Origin: Notolepis coatsorum
Taxonomy: Eukaryota > Chordata > Actinopteri > Aulopiformes > Paralepididae
Reading direction: 5' to 3'
Assembly (NCBI GenBank): GCA_963971535.1
Contig: OZ020589.1
Location: 88,708,183-88,772,182, forward strand
DNA: 64,000 bases
Positions within the stretch are counted from its first letter, which is position 1; each line of letters opens with the position of its first letter. The notes below the pieces were generated by a model, which saw nothing but the letters and a program-made list of their open reading frames with translations, made no database searches and had not been told where the DNA came from. Shown piece by piece: positions 11,459-21,753 of the stretch. A program made the position numbers and the translations under genes.

Positions 11459-12707
11459 GATCCAGTCGACTGCCAGAAGAAAGAGGAAAGGGGACAGTAG
11501 GCAGCCCTGTCTGACTCCTGTCTCTACTGTAAAGCTGTCTGTGAGCTGGCCGTTGTGTATTACTCTGCAGGATGATTGTAGGTACAGCTGTTGGATGATG
11601 GTTGATGGTTACCGTAATGTGCCATGAGTTTCCATATAGTGTCTCTGTCTAGACTGTCGAATGCTTTGTGGAAGTCGATGAATGTGAGGTGGAGAGATGT
11701 GTTCCATTGCAGGGTCATTTGCATACAGAGACACGCCTGGCGGACTCATTATAATACGAGAGCCGTGGGTCTGCATCGGATCCCCCGGCCGTATTCAAGC
11801 GCTGGAGCGCTTTGCGATGGATCAAAATTAGATGGGAATCAAATGTATTGTCATCATACAGCACCTATAGCTATATAGTGGAATATACTGTATTAATATA
11901 GTAATTAGTGCGGTCAATCGATTAAAATATTTAATCCCATTATTTATCTTGAATTAAAAAAAGATTTTAATTGCATGTTTGTTTTTCAAAAAAAAAAAAT
12001 TATTATTATTATTTATTTAAGAAAAGATATTTCTTGGGCAAATCTTTCTATGCAATCCAAGTTTCCTGGCACAAAATGGTAAAAATTATTTGCTTTTGAT
12101 TTTTGCAGCCTCAAAATCAAAAGAGTGACCGTCTTGTGTGACTGTTTTCATAGGAAGAGAATGAACAGTTTGTGAATGTGCTGAGAAGTGCAGCAGCACG
12201 TTGTTGAGAAACAACCTTTAGCCCAAGAGTTTGTCTGCTCAGCGCTTTTCAAGAGGAAGCGCTCTGGTTAGAATATCCTGAACCAGGAAGTCATTCCAGG
12301 CTACTAGATATCGCAGAGGTTGCAGCTTTTAGTAGCTGGTTTGATTTTATTGCTCGTTGTGGACTATGTATACTTGCAGTCGTGTGTGTGTGTGTGGGGG
12401 GGGGGGGGTCATAAAAAATCACAACATGATTTGCAGACTTCTGGTTGGGCAGTCAAGTTTCGGTTTTGAATTGTGGACTATCTTACGTAAACGCTAGGAA
12501 ACAACTTGTGTTGCTAAAGGCACACAATCTCAATGAAAACCACAAACTGCATGAAAGGCCACAGGAGACGACATGAAACATATGTGTACATGATGCCATG
12601 TCCTTCATTCATTGGGGAGACATATTTATTGTCAACTATAACATGAGGACATACTGTGCTTCAACGAGCACCCATTCTAGTTCACATTACAATCTCTCTA
12701 TAAGTAA

Positions 12708-12922
12708 CAGTGGGAGGGGCCTCCTTCATGATTTCTTCACAACACATGTTCTGCTAGGAGCAGTGGGAGGGGCCTCCTTCATGATTCCATCACAACACAT
12801 GTCCTGCTAGGAGCAGTTGGAGGGGCCTTCTTCATCCATTCCATCACAACACATGTCCTGCTTGGAGCAGTGGGAGGGGCCTCCTTCATCCATTCCATCA
12901 CAACACATGTCCTTGCTAGGAG
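12708..12922 (+). repeat. 53-55-bp minisatellite, 4 units (copy 3)
   Basis: Direct counterpart of 133-347, with the same unit order and unit variants. Confidence 0.9.
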
Positions 12923-13002
12923 CATCAGTGCCCGTTACTCCAAAGAAATATTTTTTTGCTTGTTATTTGCCCATGGCAAAAGTAATATTATGACTTTATG
13001 AG

Positions 13003-13641
13003 ATGAGGGCCTACCTGGAAGAGGTAGAGAATCTGTCACAGTGGTGTCAGGAGAACTGCCTCTCCCTGAACGTCAGCAAAACAAAAGAGATGATTGTGGA
13101 CTTCAGGAGGTCGCGGGTCAAGGACTACAGCCCCCTCAGCATCGACGGGGCTCCGGTTGAGAGAGTGAACAGTTTCAAGTACCTCGGAGCCCACATATCC
13201 GAGGACTTGACATGGACCACACACATTGACAGTGTTGTGAAGAAGGCACGACAACGCCTCTACTTCCTCAGGCGCCTAAGGAAGTTCCAAGTCAGTCAGA
13301 AGATCCTTAGGAACTTCTACTCATGTACAATAGAGAGCATCCTGACTGGCAACATCACCTCCTGGTTTGGGAATAGCACTGCACAAGACCGTAGCAGACT
13401 ACAAAGAGTGACACGTTCAGCCGAACGCACAATTGGAGGGGGGCTTCCCACCCTCCAGAACATTTACAACAAGCGGTGCAGGGGGAAGGCTAAGAGAATC
13501 ATCAAGGACTCCAGCCACCCGAACAACTGCCTCTTTGAACTGCTGCGGTCAGGCAAGCGATATCGGAGTCTTAAGGCGAGCACAGAAAGACTCAGAAGAA
13601 GCTTCTATCCCCAGGCCATCAGGCTGCTAAACGAACAATAA
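13003..13641 (+). CDS. Rex1-like LINE RT C-terminal fragment (copy 3)
   Basis: The translation is identical to 428-1066. The 3' UTR is kept to about 14096, with a few small indels against copy 1 (an extra TA near 13893 and an extra T in a T-run near 13968). There it is fused to the middle of the piggyBac MITE by the copy-3 deletion. Confidence 0.75.
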   Translation: MRAYLEEVENLSQWCQENCLSLNVSKTKEMIVDFRRSRVKDYSPLSIDGAPVERVNSFKYLGAHISEDLTWTTHIDSVVKKARQRLYFLRRLRKFQVSQKILRNFYSCTIESILTGNITSWFGNSTAQDRSRLQRVTRSAERTIGGGLPTLQNIYNKRCRGKAKRIIKDSSHPNNCLFELLRSGKRYRSLKASTERLRRSFYPQAIRLLNEQ

Positions 13642-14389
13642 ACACTATGCAACAACCATCAAATGCACACAGCACACACACCCACACGCACACACTCACT
13701 TAAACAAACAACACACTGCAGCACCCACTCTCCACACTTTAGACCACACAAACACACTTTATATTTATTGATAAAGGATTTGCACTACAACTCGTACACC
13801 TACTGTAAATTGTACCTAAATTGCACCTCATCCCATTTCTGCCTTGCACTATATAGTATTGTATATTAGTACACTGCATAGTATTGTATATTATATGGTA
13901 ACTCAGTTACGTCTATTCTGCATCGAACATTGTACATATGTCTATACTGAACACTGTGACCTCGTTTTTTTTACTTCTAATTTACATGCTATACTATGTT
14001 ATTTTATTTCATACTTATCTTGTCTTGCACAGTCTCTGGAGCGTAACAGTAAGACGCATTTTGTATAAAAGTATTCTGTACTTCTGTATGACAACTGTAT
14101 AATACGCGTCAGGGCCTATAGCGCGCGTTCTAGGAATTACTGCTATACAGTCTAAAAACATACTTATATTCTCGACGGTACTAACATGACAATGTATGAA
14201 TGGAAAAATATAACGTTCCCACATCCGGAACGATAGATACCCGATGTTGAATGGGCCATAGTAATGTCGATATAGCTATAATATTTAAAAAGTTATAGCC
14301 CTGCAAAGAAGGTGAGCCACTCTATAGGCTTACAGCACTGGCAGAGAGTGGTAAAGATGGGCATACTGCATGGCACCCAATGTGTTAAT

Positions 14390-16660
14390 CAGGGGCGGAT
14401 TTAGGATTGTAGGAGATCCGGGGCTTAGCCCAGATAGATTTTTTAAACTTCGACACCACAACCTTTAACTTATACCACCACCTTAAAGCGGATAAAAAGG
14501 CACTAGAGAACACTTAAATTCACACCCTTTAATTAATGAAGCAAACTATAATAATTTATAATAATAATAATACACTGTTTGTATAGCACCTTTCATACAA
14601 GAATTGCAGCTCAAAGTGCTTCACAGCAGTACAAAAAGACAGGCATAAAATGAGCACAACTGTTGTGAAGGATCAGATTAAACCGAATATATATATTTAT
14701 TTATGGATATATATTGAATAGTATTTGTATATCGTTTGATATCCCTTGTATATTCCTTGTACATATACACGGAATATTCCTTTAGTCTACTATAGCCCAT
14801 AATAGTTCATTCTCTTATTGGACAAGGACCTGGCGCCAGGGACAAGCCCCTTGGAGCCAAGTTCAATGGTACCGACGAAACATGTCCCTACTAGCCCCGG
14901 CTCTGCGCAGGAATACGGCTACCGAAAAGAGAGTGGCACTATTTGTTCACTGTGCATATAAATAGGGCGCAAGTAAATGTAGAATTCCTCTTATCCCTTA
15001 GTCCTTTACCCTTCTACCCAACTAAGTAACAGAACGTGAAGCCTCACCCCACGATACCGCGTGCGGTGTAGTATGGCCTGTTTGGCCTTAGAATAGCATT
15101 GAGACCTCGTGCGAATTAATAGCTGAATTGAGTTTGGCACCGTATTTCTATTAAGTAATAATAGTCTATTATGTATGGTGCATCGTGCGGTTAGAGTTCT
15201 AAAGTGAGCAGCACCCCCATCGCTTCCTCGTGTTATCTAGAGTCTTAACCAGGTTGGGCAGACCACACGTGGTGCTTTCATCCGAGGAGTTCTAGGCGAG
15301 GACCGAGTGGACCTGTACATTGGATTACCTACCCGACGACTGCTGAGCCCTATGCGGCATGGAATATATATTTGCTTTGGTACTTTGATTTGTGGAGCGG
15401 ATAATCGCCAACACCGGTGAGTGTTGGATTTACCCCGAGAGGAGTCAAGGTGAGCCGGCGCTCAGACCAGACTGAGGTCGCCTCGCTTCTTCTTCACTGT
15501 GGAGCTACAGCTACAGCTACAGCCTACAAGAGAGCCAAGGTGTATTCATCTGTGGATCAAGATTCTACTGCACTGTCTTCTGTACGTGAAGTCTCCCTAG
15601 ACATCGTTGACCAGACGGGATACGGCCGACGGCTCTCCTACCCCCCCTACCGGCTTACGACCGGGAGGACCCCTACAGTATATCCAGCTATAATCATTAA
15701 GTGTGCCATCGTTATAATTCCCTAAGAGCCAGGTTGTATACTTGCTTCCTGCGTAACCAGAGATTGGACATTCAGCGTTGATTTGCCTACGAGTACTCAT
15801 TTGCCTTACAAGTGCATTCAAATCATAAATGTAATGGTGAATATTATATGTACCTTTTGCTATATATTAAATATTTGATTATTACCTTTGTGTGGACCTG
15901 GTTTCATGGTGGGAAAGTGTTCATCATATTTAGATATCGTGTACTGTATGGCCAGTAGTTAAAGTACATAAAGCGGTAGTGGTTTAATGATACCATACTT
16001 ATCAATACAGTCAGGGAATTGTACCCCTCAGTTACAACAACATTGGCAGATCAAGAGCAATGCATAAAGTGCAGACATAAAGCATAAAATAGATAGCAGT
16101 AAAATAGACAAAGTCAAGGTAAGACATAGCACATTAAATCACATCATTTTTCATATTAGGATCTAAGATCTAGGGTTAACTCGATAAAATAGTTAGTAAA
16201 ATAGAATAAAATAATGCAATAGTGCATTGCAATAAAATAGTTATCGTATTTTTTCGGGAGGCCGGTAAGGAGTGCATTACAGTAGTCGAGTCGGCTTGAG
16301 ATAAAGGCATGGATCTGGTTTTCAGCGTCCTTTTGATTTATAAATGGCCGTACTTTAGCTATGTTTCTAAGGTGGAAGAATTATGTTTTTGTCAATTTTT
16401 AAAGCTTAGGTCTGAGTCTACCATAACACCAAGACTTAACTCACTCAAATACAGTTAGCAGCTGGATAGACTACAGATGGAAATTAGCTTCTGCTAAATC
16501 TGGTGCAAACATATTTTCATGTAACAATGATTAATTGTCAAAAAAAAAAAAAAAAAATGATATTTATATTTTTTTCTTTCTTTCTTTTTTTTAGATTCGG
16601 GGCTGTTCAGAAAACATTCGGGGCTTGAGCCCAAGTATCCACCCCCTAGCCCCGCCCCTG
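14390..16660. mobile_element. hAT MITE (copy 3), split by a solo LTR
   Basis: Counterpart of 3095-3998, with the same CAGGGGCGG and CGCCCCTG ends and the GTGTTAAT duplication. It is interrupted at 14661-16036 by a solo LTR. A short internal segment near 16395 (the TTGTTGATTGTGATT region) is deleted. Confidence 0.85.
14661..16036 (+). mobile_element. Solo LTR, 1376 bp
   Basis: Comparison with copies 1 and 2 shows a clean 1381-bp gain within AGCACAACATTGG. It starts TGTTGTGAAGG and ends CAGTTACA (TG...CA), and is flanked by ACAAC at 14656-14660 and 16037-16041. A TATAAATA box lies at 14957, as expected for an LTR promoter. No gag or pol, primer-binding site or polypurine tract is present, so it looks like a recombination-derived solo LTR. 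The superfamily is not assigned. The orientation call rests on the TATA box only. A 102-residue open frame at 15417-15725 is judged fortuitous. Confidence 0.85.
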
Positions 16661-16785
16661 GTGTTAATACACACACAGGTTTAGTGCCCTTTTCAGCCTT
16701 TGAGCACCTGCCCCTCTAAAGTCCTGTGCACGTCCCTGAATCTACCCGTATAACTATGATAGTATGTACAATAATGCTGTATACC

Positions 16786-16807
16786 ATATATATATATATA
16801 TATATAT
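16786..16807. repeat. (TA)n microsatellite (copy 3)
   Basis: About 11 TA units, contracted relative to copies 1 and 2. Confidence 0.95.
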
Positions 16808-17629
16808 TCATGTTTACTGTATATATATTTATCCACTTCTGTCTGAATATACCTGCATATAATCCTTTTTACATACCTGTATATATTATTACTCTGTAGT
16901 ACTCATTTCTATATACTTCAGTTTAATCACTTGTACATTGTATGTTACTATTGCACTTAACTGTTACATTTGCACTCTGGTTAGGTGCTGACCCACAAAC
17001 TATCACAAGCACAGAGTTGCACTGAGCTAAATCATTGGTTTGAAAGCAGAACTGACTATCCTTTTTTTTGGTAACAAGGCTACTACAGGCCTGATCAGAA
17101 GCACAGCTGGCTCAAACTGACGGAAGGACGGGACACTTTTTAAACATCTGGTTGTTGTGCAGGATAACGGGTGTTTCAAGAGATTTCATTTTTCATTTCA
17201 AACTTTTATTTAAACTCGTGACACACTAAGGTTACCCTCATTTACAGCGACGACGAGCTTACAAAACAAGACATAGTTTGTCAGCAATTTCATACATATA
17301 GGCACAATAAATAAGCTAATACAGTTACAAGTTGACACAGTGGTCAGAGATCACACTTTTAAATTCAGCAAAAGACGGAAGAACCTTCAGCTTCAGAGTC
17401 AGTCGGAGGGCATTCCAGGTGTTGGAAGCATCAAAGGAAAAAGCTGTTTTTCCTAGTTCCGAGCAAAATAATCAACCAGTCATTTAAACATGTAGAATAG
17501 GTTCCATGATTTGAGATTGTATTTTTCAAAGTAGAAAGCAAGATGGGTTGGGGGTCCTGCAATACTGACAATTACTCTGCGATTCTACATAGTAAGGTCA
17601 ATGGGCCTCATTCAACTCTTTCTTCTCTC

Positions 17630-18982
17630 TTAAACCCTTTTGCTCTTTGGGGAGCATAGGTCATTCATGAAATCTCTCCAGCTGGTTCGGTGTTGGGCGA
17701 TTTTCTCTGCTTCCTTCCATGATGTTCTTTCTTCCTTGAGATCCGCCTCGACAGACCTTCTCCAGCTGTTTCTGGGTCTTCCTGGCTTTCTCTTCCCCTG
17801 TGGGTTCCAGGTTAAGGCCTGCCTGGTTGTGTTGGAGGATGGTTTTCTCAGGGTGTGTCCAATCCAGCCCCATTTCCTGCGTTTGATTAGGGTTTCAAGT
17901 GGTTCTTGTTGAGTGGTTTGCCAGAGCTGTTCGTTTGTGATGGTGTTTGGCCAGTAGATTCCCAGGATGTGTCGTAAACATCTGTTTATGAAGGTTTGCA
18001 GTTTGTTTGAGGTTGCTTTTGTTCTCCATGTTTCTGCTCCGTATAATAGAACTGATTTGACATTGGTGTTGAAGATGCAGAGTTTGGTCTTTGTGGAGAT
18101 GTGGTTTGAATTCCATGTTTGCTTCAGTATTAAAAATGCTGTTCTTGCCTTCCCTATTCTTGCTTTGATGTCTTTGTCGCTACCTCCGTCCTTCCCCACG
18201 ATGCTTCCCAGGTATGTGAAGGTGTCCACCTCGTCCAGTGCTTCTCCGTCCAGTTGTACGGCCTCTTCTAAATTGTGGTTCATCTTCATCTCCTTTGTTT
18301 TTGCTTTATTGATGTGTAGTCCTGTGGTAGCTGCAATTGTGGCAAGTTTTGTGAGTTTGGTCTGCATTTGTGTTTGTGTGTGTGAGAGGAGGACTATGTC
18401 GTCGGCAAAGTCTAAATCCTCTAATTGAGACCACATTGTCCACTGAATGCCCAGATTTTGTTCGGCTGTGGTTTGTTTCATGATCCAGTCGACTGCCAGA
18501 AGAAAGAGGAAAGGGGACAGTAGGCAGCCCTGTCTGACTCCTGTCTCTACTGTAAAGCTGTCTGTGAGCTGGCCGTTGTGTATTACTCTGCAGGATGATT
18601 GTAGGTACAGCTGTTGGATGATGGTTATGAACTTTGTTGGGATACCGTAATGTGCCATGAGTTTCCATATAGTGTCTCTGTCTAGACTGTCGAATGCTTT
18701 GTGGAAGTCGATGAATGTGAGGTGGAGAGATGTGTTCCATTGCAGGGTCTGTTCTATGATAATGCGGAGGGTGGCAATGTGATCTGTACATGATCTGTCT
18801 TGTCGGAAACCTGCTTGTTCTTCTCTGAATTCTTTGTCCACTTCTTTGGACAGTCTTTCCAGGATGATCCTGCTCAAAATCTTCCCTGGCACAGATGTGA
18901 GCATGATGCCCCTGTAGTTGTTACAGTCCTTCAGGTTGCCTTTTTTGGGGAGCATCACCAGGTACCCCGCCTCATTCAACAA
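17630..18982 (-). CDS. Non-LTR retrotransposon reverse transcriptase (copy 3, longest frame)
   Basis: The 450-residue frame covers most RT motifs. It has KKGNLKDCNNYRGI near residue 13 (motifs 0-1), EEQAGFRQDRSCTDHI, then LTFIDFHKAFDSLDRD (motif A Asp), TGVRQGCLLSPFLF (motif B) and DLDFADDIVLLS (motif C). It ends in a thumb and a basic C-terminus with GKRKPGRPRNSWRR. The endonuclease domain is missing, so the element is 5'-truncated and the first Met is not native. The 3' UTR continues to about 17190, where TTTATTTAAAC reads as an antisense AATAAA-type region. The LINE clade is not assigned with confidence. One residue differs from copies 1 and 2 (Cys for Arg in TKTKLxIFN). It is the only copy with motif A intact in the same frame. 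Confidence 0.8.
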   Translation of the reverse strand: MLNEAGYLVMLPKKGNLKDCNNYRGIMLTSVPGKILSRIILERLSKEVDKEFREEQAGFRQDRSCTDHIATLRIIIEQTLQWNTSLHLTFIDFHKAFDSLDRDTIWKLMAHYGIPTKFITIIQQLYLQSSCRVIHNGQLTDSFTVETGVRQGCLLSPFLFLLAVDWIMKQTTAEQNLGIQWTMWSQLEDLDFADDIVLLSHTQTQMQTKLTKLATIAATTGLHINKAKTKEMKMNHNLEEAVQLDGEALDEVDTFTYLGSIVGKDGGSDKDIKARIGKARTAFLILKQTWNSNHISTKTKLCIFNTNVKSVLLYGAETWRTKATSNKLQTFINRCLRHILGIYWPNTITNEQLWQTTQQEPLETLIKRRKWGWIGHTLRKPSSNTTRQALTWNPQGKRKPGRPRNSWRRSVEADLKEERTSWKEAEKIAQHRTSWRDFMNDLCSPKSKRV

Positions 18983-19385
18983 TACTCTCTTATTATTTTT
19001 CTTATATTCTTTCTTATATTCTTGCTTACCTGTCTGTTAAGAGAACAATAAGAAAAGCCACCGCCACATTCATCAAGCCATTCTTAAAGTCCAAATCTGT
19101 TCTTACCCAGGTTTTTGGAATGGTGAATCCCACTCATTCTAAACTGGATGCGCGTTCTCGCGCAAGTCATTTGCATACAGAGACACGCCTGGCGGACTCA
19201 TTATAATACGAGAGCCGTGGGTCTGCATCGGATCCCCCGGCCGTATTCAAGCGCTGGAGCGCTTTGCGATGGATCAAAATTAGATAGGAATCAAATGTAT
19301 TGTCATCATACAGCACCTATAGCTATATAGTGGAATATACTGTATTAATATAGTAATTAGTGCGGTCAATCGATTAAAATATTTA

Positions 19386-19970
19386 ATCTCATGATTGTCC
19401 ATAGTTGACTCACGATTAATCGCAAATTAATCGCATTTAAAAAAAAAAGTATCTACCCTAAACGGATATTTTTCAAGTTAACACAAAAGGATGACTCTCA
19501 TGCATTGCAAATTTGCATCAAATTCAAAACAGTGATGCACAAAATAACTTAAAAGAAAATAATTATTTAAAACAATGAATAAAGTGTCCATGAAATAATA
19601 GGGGAAAGAAAACGTTAGGAACTTGTTACATTCACCCACACACGGGCTGAGTAAGTGGGTAGGTGGAGTGGGGGGGGGGGGGGGGGGGGGGCGAACTGTA
19701 CATTGGAGGTGGTGGGGTGGGGTGGGGGGGGGAAGGGTAGGCGGGGTGGGGGTGACTGTACATTGGATTATCGACGAAACCTACTTGGTCCAAGAAGAGG
19801 GTCTCGTGTATTACTGGGTTTAAGTCAGTTGTTTATTTATTTATGTTTTACTGTTTGCATACGAGGTGGTCCGCAAATGTTCTTGATAACAATCTAGTGG
19901 TCCGCATAAAACAGAAGTTTGGGAACCACTGATATAGACAATCTCTAAATATGCGTTTTATGCTACGTAT
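19386..19970. other. Remnants of hAT-like sequence and antisense CR1-like 3' UTR
   Basis: GATTAATCGCAAATTAATCGC-type sequence continues the hAT-like repeat entered at the end of copy 3. 19640-19790 is G-rich and reads on the minus strand as the AATGTACAGT plus CCCACCC-rich 3' UTR seen at 56560-56700. GTTTGGGAACCACTG at 19917-19931 looks like another hAT terminus. No gene was seen. Confidence 0.5.
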
Positions 19971-20195
19971 ACAGTACTGCATATCTATGTCATGTCATAA
20001 ATGTCATGATATATATCTGTATATCTGTATGTTGTGTATGTCATAAATGTTATGATGAATTGAAAATGGGGGACCCTGATGTAAACGAGACGAAAGTCTT
20101 TCTCTGGTCTGCATCCCCTTAACAATTGTGTGTATTGAGCTGTACTGTATTGTACCCATTCTGCAAACTGTTAATAAAATCTTCAATCAATCAAT
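19970..20195 (+). mobile_element. CR1-like LINE 3' tail
   Basis: It contains GAATTGAAAATGGGGGACCC, TCTCTGGTCTGCATCCCC, TTGTACCCATTCTGCAA and TTAATAAAAT, ending in (TCAA)n. This tail recurs at 23340, 23519, 44650, 45010 (inverted), 51660, 53691 and 54170. The link to a CR1-like RT comes from 51040-51731, which has both RT coding sequence and this tail. Confidence 0.8.
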
Positions 20196-20409
20196 GGCCT
20201 GGGCGGCCAGACCATAACTGTTCTAACAGCAATATATAATCAATTTCAGACAGAACGCACACAATAAGTTATAATAATAATAATTATTATTATTGAAAAG
20301 TTCTGTATTTTTAAAGTCGTATTTTGGGGCAATTAACCAATGGTAGGCTTTTTTTTCTTTCTTATATGGATTGTTCTTTTTGGTTTATTTATTAAATGGC
20401 AAATGGCTG
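20196..20409. other. No gene seen
   Basis: AT-rich with an (ATT)n/(AAT)n run at 20270-20295. Nothing else was recognised. Confidence 0.5.
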
Positions 20410-20595
20410 CTTTTTTATATAGAGGTTTTTTCCAAAGCGCTTAACAATTTGTTACTCACATTTTACCCATTCACTCACACATTCACACACCGAGGGCGGA
20501 GGCAACCATGCAAGGTGCCCAGGAGGAGCGGGAATCGAACCCGGAACCTCCGGATTGCCAGACGACTGCTCTACCTCCTGAGCCACTGTCGCCCC
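20410..20595 (-). mobile_element. tRNA-derived SINE (antisense)
   Basis: On the minus strand it begins GGGGCGACAGTGGCTCAGG, has GGTAGAGCAG and a B-box-like GGTTCGATTCC, then GGTGTGTGAATG and AAGCGCTTTGGA near the end. This head-plus-body layout is typical of fish tRNA-derived SINEs. A relative is at 22243-22430. Confidence 0.8.
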
Positions 20596-20599
20596 ATTA

Positions 20600-21014
20600 T
20601 TATTTTTCTTCTTTTTGTTGTCCCCTTTCCCTGTTATCCTTTGAGGGGCCCTGTTGTCCCCTCGCCAGGACCTGTTGTCCTCTCGCCAGGCCGTCATTGT
20701 AAATAATAATAATGTTCTTAATTGAACTGCCTGGTTAAATGAAAAAAAATCTTATAATAAACCTCATTAATGTCTGATGTTGTCATGTAGGCTGAACTAG
20801 TGAAGATGGGGTCACTGTAATATAATTACTGAAATTGAGGTAGTAATTTTGTTACATATGAATTTTCCCCGTAAGGAGTAGTGTAACGCCTTATTACAAT
20901 AAATCCATAAAATTTTTATTAGAATTGTGTAGGCATAATACACCCTATTGTACACCATGTGGACTGATTTTAAATTCCCAAACTACAGTGTAGATTTAAT
21001 CTCTGATAAAAGTA
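20600..21014. other. No gene seen
   Basis: A short repeated CCTGTTGTCCCCTCGCCAGG motif lies at 20650-20690. The remainder is AT-rich sequence with nothing recognised. Confidence 0.5.
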
Positions 21015-21374
21015 CAGGTGCATCTCAATAAATTAGAATATTGATGACAAATTGATTTATTTCAGTAATTAAATTCAAAAAGTTTAAATGATATAGATTC
21101 ATTACACACAGAGTGAAATATTCCAAGCCTTTATTTCTTAAAATTTTTATGATTGTGGCTTACAGCTAATGAGAACCCCAAATTCAGTATCTGAGAAAAT
21201 TTGAATATTACTTTTAATATTATGAAAGCAAATATATATATTGCAGAAATGTCGGCCTACTGAAAACGGTATGCACTCAATACTTGGTCGGGGCTACTTT
21301 TGCATGAATCACTCCGGCGTGGGATGGAGGCAACCAACATATTTCCTCAATATTCAAATTCATTGAGATGCACT
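21015..21374. mobile_element. Tc1/mariner-like MITE
   Basis: The termini CAGGTGCATCTCAATAAATT and ATTCATTGAGATGCACTT are inverted, with TA at the left flank and TTA at the right. It is about 360 bp with no transposase. It ends about 260 bp before tpcn3 exon a. Confidence 0.75.
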
Positions 21375-21480
21375 TATGCTACATACAGTTGTCTCTGTCT
21401 GTTGACATTAATCTCTCCATCTTTATACATTAATATCTCTCCATCTTTATACATTAATCTCTCTAATCTTTCTTCCTCAG

Positions 21481-21636
21481 CTGACCATGGTGGATATGAT
21501 CATATATGGAGCGCTGTTGCCGAGGCGATACATTAATCTCTCTCCACCTTTCTTCCCCAGCTGACCATGGTGGATATGATCATGGAGCGCTGTTGCCGAG
21601 GCGATACATTAATCTCTCTCCACCTTTCTTCCCCAG
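21481..21636 (+). repeat. Tandem duplicate of exon a acceptor and exon start (two decoys)
   Basis: Acceptor plus exon start occurs three times, at 21481, 21561 and 21637 (spacing 80 and 76 bp). Each copy has a pyrimidine tract, CAG and then CTGACCATGGTGGATATG. Copies 1 and 2 leave exon homology after GGAGCGCTG and continue with an intron-like linker (TTGCCGAGGCGATACATTAAT); copy 2 also lacks ATAT. Splicing into either decoy and reading through gives a stop codon within or soon after the repeat, so only the third copy is compatible with the channel frame. Confidence 0.85.
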
Positions 21637-21753
21637 CTGACCATGGTGGATATGATCATATATGGAGCGCTGAAGGCCACAGATAACTATGCTGTCCGCT
21701 GGTCTCGTGTTCTACGCCCCCTGCTCCTGGTCAACATCACAGAGGGACGACAG
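21637..21753 (+). CDS. tpcn3: tpcn3 exon a (domain I S3-S4)
   Basis: This 117-bp exon has 39 codons and is phase 0 at both ends. The acceptor is TTCTTCCCCAG and the donor CAG|GTACAAG. It encodes a short hydrophobic segment (VDMIIYGAL), then RWSRVLRPLLLVNITEGRQ, which has the spaced arginines of a TPC S4 helix. It joins exon b as EGRQ-LRRAFRS. Two partial copies of its acceptor and first 32-36 bases lie immediately upstream; only this third acceptor gives an uninterrupted frame. Confidence 0.82.

Larger units (their letters stand above)
6981..12575. repeat. Composite tandem repeat, copy 2
   Basis: This is a direct copy of 1-6980. It has lost the bases equivalent to 1103-2472 of copy 1 (junction at 8082/8083). 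It also lost 17 bp inside the minus-strand LINE near 11610. It shares the 7-bp insertion, the 419-bp deletion and the last ~650 bp with copy 1, so copies 1 and 2 are each other's closest relatives. Confidence 0.9.
12576..19385. repeat. Composite tandem repeat, copy 3
   Basis: This is a third direct copy. It lacks the bases equivalent to about 1519-2796 of copy 1 (junction at 14096/14097), a different breakpoint from copy 2. It keeps the 419 bp missing from copies 1 and 2, so its minus-strand LINE frame is the longest. It carries a private solo LTR at 14661-16036. Similarity to copies 1 and 2 ends at about 19385, where a hAT-like sequence continues differently. Confidence 0.88.

Noticed and set aside
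15417-15725. 102-residue open frame inside the solo LTR
   Set aside because: No motif was recognised, and it is an isolated frame in an LTR with no flanking coding region.
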